Positions 62,221 through 64,000 of a DNA stretch of 64,000 bases are shown in pieces. The notes beneath the pieces were generated by a model, which did no database searches, was not told the DNA's origin, and was given only the letters and a program-made list of their open reading frames with translations. The DNA comes from Carbonactinospora thermoautotrophica (GTDB lineage Bacteria; Actinomycetota; Actinomycetes; Streptomycetales; Carbonactinosporaceae), in NCBI RefSeq assembly GCF_001543895.1, contig NZ_JYIJ01000019.1, forward strand, positions 558,001-622,000, read 5' to 3'. Both the position numbers and the translations under genes were made by a program. Each line of letters starts with the position of its first letter. Within the stretch, counting starts at the first letter, position 1.

Positions 62221-62541
62221 TCAGCCGGTTTCCACAGCGCGGCATCCGTCAGTCATGGTGAGCACCACGTCGAGCAGGTCACGCAGGGCGTGGGCGAGTC
62301 GCGGGTCGGCCAGCTCGTACCGGACCTGCCGGCCCTCGGGCGTGGCCACGACCAGGCCGCAACCGCGTAGGCAGGCCAGATGGTTCGACACGTTCGCGCG
62401 GGTCAGCCCCAAGTGGTCGGCGAGCCTCGCCGGGTAGCTGGGGCCGTCGAGCAGGGCGAGCAGCAGCCGGCGCCGGGTGGTGTCGGCCAGGGCCCGGCCG
62501 ACCCGATCCATGGCCTCTTCGCGCGTCGCGGTCCGGTACAC
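62221..62541 (-). CDS. CmtR-like ArsR-family metal repressor
   Basis: The protein has 106 residues from a GTG. RVGRALADTTRRRLLLALLD with YPARLADHLGLTRANVSNHL and ACLRGCGLVVATPEGRQVRY is very close to Mycobacterium tuberculosis CmtR; the two helix-alpha-R cysteines (CLRGC) that bind Cd(II)/Pb(II) are kept, and a C-terminal cysteine (DGCRA) may be the third ligand. It is divergent from a fluoride-channel operon, not from a metal ATPase. The palindrome at 62551-62568 lies between the two starts. Confidence 0.9.
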   Translation of the reverse strand: MYRTATREEAMDRVGRALADTTRRRLLLALLDGPSYPARLADHLGLTRANVSNHLACLRGCGLVVATPEGRQVRYELADPRLAHALRDLLDVVLTMTDGCRAVETG

Positions 62542-62550
62542 CCCACCACG

Positions 62551-62568
62551 ATACAGTCCTGGCTGTAT
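62551..62568. promoter_or_regulatory. Palindromic operator between the CmtR-like gene and crcB
   Basis: ATACAGTCCTGGCTGTAT is a 6-6-6 perfect inverted repeat in the 37-bp gap between the divergent starts. Its position overlaps any promoter for either gene, as expected for an autoregulated ArsR/SmtB repressor that also controls crcB. Confidence 0.7.
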
Positions 62569-62578
62569 TGTTAGGAAC

Positions 62579-63010
62579 GTGTCCGCTCCGCCCTCCCAGC
62601 CCCGCGTGCTCGGCGTGATCGCGGCCGGCGGCGCGCTCGGCGCGCTCGCCCGCTACGGCCTCGCCGTGGCGCTCCCCCACCAGCCGGGCGCGTTCCCATG
62701 GGCGACCTTCCTCACCAACGCCAGCGGCTGCCTGCTGCTCGGCGCGCTCATGGTGCTGCTGCTCGACTGGTGGCCGCCCCGCCCGTACGTCCGGCCGTTC
62801 CTCGGCGTGGGCGTGCTCGGCGGGTACACCACGTTCTCCACGTACGCGGCCGAGACCCGCGACCTGGTCGCCGCGGGCGCGCCCGCCACGGCGGCCGGGT
62901 ACGCGCTGGGCAGCCTCGCCGCCGCGCTCGTCGCCGTCTGGGCGGGGATGACCCTGACCCGGGCGGCCGTCTCACGGCTGCGCCGCCGAGGCGCGAGGAG
63001 GCCGGCATGA
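62579..63010 (+). CDS. crcB: Fluoride channel subunit Fluc/CrcB (first copy)
   Basis: The protein has 143 residues from the GTG at 62579 after TTAGGAAC. There are four membrane helices; [20 protein letters not shown], then [19 protein letters not shown] with the conserved asparagine, and [20 protein letters not shown] with the phenylalanine/TTFST signature. It exports fluoride passively. It overlaps the DUF190 gene by 4 bp. Confidence 0.93.
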   Translation: MSAPPSQPRVLGVIAAGGALGALARYGLAVALPHQPGAFPWATFLTNASGCLLLGALMVLLLDWWPPRPYVRPFLGVGVLGGYTTFSTYAAETRDLVAAGAPATAAGYALGSLAAALVAVWAGMTLTRAAVSRLRRRGARRPA

Positions 63011-63384
63011 AACTCCAGGGATCCGTGCGGCGGCTCACGATCTTCGTGGGCGAGACCGACCGGTGGCGGCACAAGCCGCTGTACACCGAGATCGTGCACC
63101 GGGCCCACCGCGCCGGGCTGGCCGGTGCGACCGTCCTGCGCGGCATCGAGGGGTACGGCGCGTCGTCCCGCGTCCACACCACCCGGATCCTCGACCTGGC
63201 CGAGGACCTGCCCGTGGTGATCGTGATCGTGGACACCGCCGAGAAGATCGCCGGGTTCCTCCCCCAGCTCGACGAGCTGATCGCCGAGGGCCTGGTCGTC
63301 GTGGACGACGTGGAGGTGGTCCGGTACGTGGGGCGGGGCACGGCTGAGGGCACAGCCGAGGGCACGGCCCCGCCCGGCGAGTGA
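63007..63384 (+). CDS. DUF190-family protein between two crcB genes
   Basis: The protein has 125 residues. [20 protein letters not shown] with [20 protein letters not shown], then [20 protein letters not shown] and [20 protein letters not shown] is a GlnB-like alpha/beta fold of unknown job that frequently accompanies crcB. It ends with a repeated [13 protein letters not shown] tail. It may sense fluoride stress or gate the channel, which is inferred from its constant neighbourhood. Confidence 0.9.
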   Translation: MKLQGSVRRLTIFVGETDRWRHKPLYTEIVHRAHRAGLAGATVLRGIEGYGASSRVHTTRILDLAEDLPVVIVIVDTAEKIAGFLPQLDELIAEGLVVVDDVEVVRYVGRGTAEGTAEGTAPPGE

Positions 63385-63385
63385 G

Positions 63386-63763
63386 GTGCCCGTGCTGGAC
63401 GTCCTGCTCGTCGCCCTCGGCGCGATGGCCGGCGCGCCCCTGCGCTACCTGGTGGACCGCTGGATCTCCGCGCGGCACGACACGGTCTTCCCCTGGGGCA
63501 CGTTCACGGTGAACGTGGCCGGGTCCCTCGTGCTCGGCCTGGTCACCGGCGCGGCCGCCGCCCACGGGCTGCCGCGCTCGGTCGTCCTGCTGGCCGGCAC
63601 CGGGTTCTGCGGCGCGCTCACCACGTTCAGCACGTTCGGGTACGAGACCGTGCGGCTGGTCGAGGACGGCGCCTACGGGTACGCCGCCGGCAACGTCCTC
63701 GGCTCGGCCGCCGCCGGCCTGATGGCCGTCACCGCCGGGTACGCGCTCGCGACGTCGCTGTGA
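63386..63763 (+). CDS. crcB: Fluoride channel subunit Fluc/CrcB (second copy)
   Basis: The protein has 125 residues from a GTG two bases after the DUF190 stop. GAMAGAPLRYLVDRWISARH, then FPWGTFTVNVAGSLVLGLVT and GFCGALTTFSTFGYETVRLV are the family motifs. Two adjacent non-identical copies suggest a heterodimeric dual-topology pair, as in other Gram-positive bacteria. Confidence 0.93.
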   Translation: MPVLDVLLVALGAMAGAPLRYLVDRWISARHDTVFPWGTFTVNVAGSLVLGLVTGAAAAHGLPRSVVLLAGTGFCGALTTFSTFGYETVRLVEDGAYGYAAGNVLGSAAAGLMAVTAGYALATSL

Positions 63764-63781
63764 GGGTCGCTGTGAGGGCGC

Positions 63782-64000
63782 TCAGTAGCCCAGCTCGTGC
63801 AGGCGCTCGTCGTCGATGCCGAAGTGGTGCGCGATCTCGTGCACCACGGTCGTGCGGACCTCCTCGACCACCTCGTCGTAGGTCTCGCAGATCCGCAGCG
63901 TGGGCAGCCGGTAGATGGTGATCCGGTCGGGGAGCACCCCGGAGTACCACTCGCCGCGCTCGGTCAGCGGGATCCCCTCGTACCGGCCGAGCAGTTCCGG
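63782..64000 (-). CDS. Zincin-like metallopeptidase family protein, C-terminal part
   Basis: The frame is open to the right edge, so the start is outside. Visible: GVLPDRITIYRLPTLRICET, then VVEEVRTTVVHEIAHHFGID and DERLHELGY at the stop. HEIAHHFGI is the HExxH zinc motif of the small zinicin-like type 1 peptidases widespread in actinobacteria. It is a complete C-terminus with at least 72 residues. Confidence 0.88.
   Translation of the reverse strand, partial: PELLGRYEGIPLTERGEWYSGVLPDRITIYRLPTLRICETYDEVVEEVRTTVVHEIAHHFGIDDERLHELGY

Noticed and set aside
62542-62578. Fluoride riboswitch before crcB
   Set aside because: The gap is 37 bp and filled by a protein-operator-like palindrome; there is no room for the conserved riboswitch fold.
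1-64000. CRISPR array
   Set aside because: No regularly spaced repeats were seen; the 11-bp motif at the island ends and the 20-bp tandem at 592-631 do not have spacer structure.

Overview
The window is very GC-rich (by eye about 70%), with GTG and TTG starts, head-to-tail genes overlapping by 4 bp, and gene families typical of actinomycetes (mycobacterial-type Rv0081-Rv0087 block, CmtR-like repressor, EACC1-linked STAND protein, HATPase/XRE pair). It reads as a filamentous or thermophilic high-GC actinobacterium; the species cannot be fixed from the sequence alone.

Left part (1-29.8 kb) is chromosomal metabolism. A urease accessory gene (ureD) runs in from the left edge. Bases 743-8688 hold a six-subunit hydrogenase-4/complex I-like membrane complex plus its ArsR regulator in the same order as Mycobacterium tuberculosis Rv0081-Rv0087; the large subunit has lost all nickel ligands. 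After assorted genes (PadR regulator, unknown 374-aa protein, flavoprotein disulfide reductase, HAD hydrolase, acetyltransferase) comes a sulfur-scavenging locus: a TauD-type dioxygenase and a divergent sulfonate/nitrate-type ABC transporter, each preceded by its own cysteine-containing leader peptide. Then follow a pstSCAB phosphate operon with a PHO box, a phosphate-permease remnant, and an arsenic cluster (arsC, acr3, arsR, frameshifted arsO).

Middle part (about 29.8-60.8 kb) looks like an integrated genomic island. A 151-bp sequence at 29813-29963, which includes the 3' half of tRNA-Lys, is repeated almost exactly at 60617-60778, where it runs into the intact tRNA-Lys(TTT). I see no integrase. 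The cargo is defence-like and biosynthetic: EACC1 plus a caspase-nSTAND1-WD40 giant protein; a nest of broken IS elements; a 14-gene leftward run (47897 to 36664) that makes preQ0 (QueC, QueD, QueE) and also encodes a compact reverse transcriptase, an FGE/C-type-lectin-fold protein, a DUF6884-like protein, two glycosyltransferases, a radical SAM enzyme, a phosphoribosyltransferase, a 5'-3' exonuclease, a PIG-L deacetylase, a DegT aminotransferase and a Gfo/Idh dehydrogenase; a divergent XRE regulator, asparaginase and PPC/DUF296 protein; a decayed second copy of the acetyltransferase gene split by an IS3 element; and a complete type I restriction-modification operon.

Right part (60.8-64 kb) returns to chromosome: a cyclohexadienyl dehydratase-like secreted protein, a CmtR-like metal repressor divergent from a crcB-DUF190-crcB fluoride-channel operon, and the end of a zincin-like peptidase gene.

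The most interesting candidate system is the 36.6-47.9 kb run. It appears to make a 7-deazaguanine-derived, probably aminosugar-decorated product, with nucleic-acid enzymes (RT, exonuclease) built into the same transcript. I do not know a described system with this composition.
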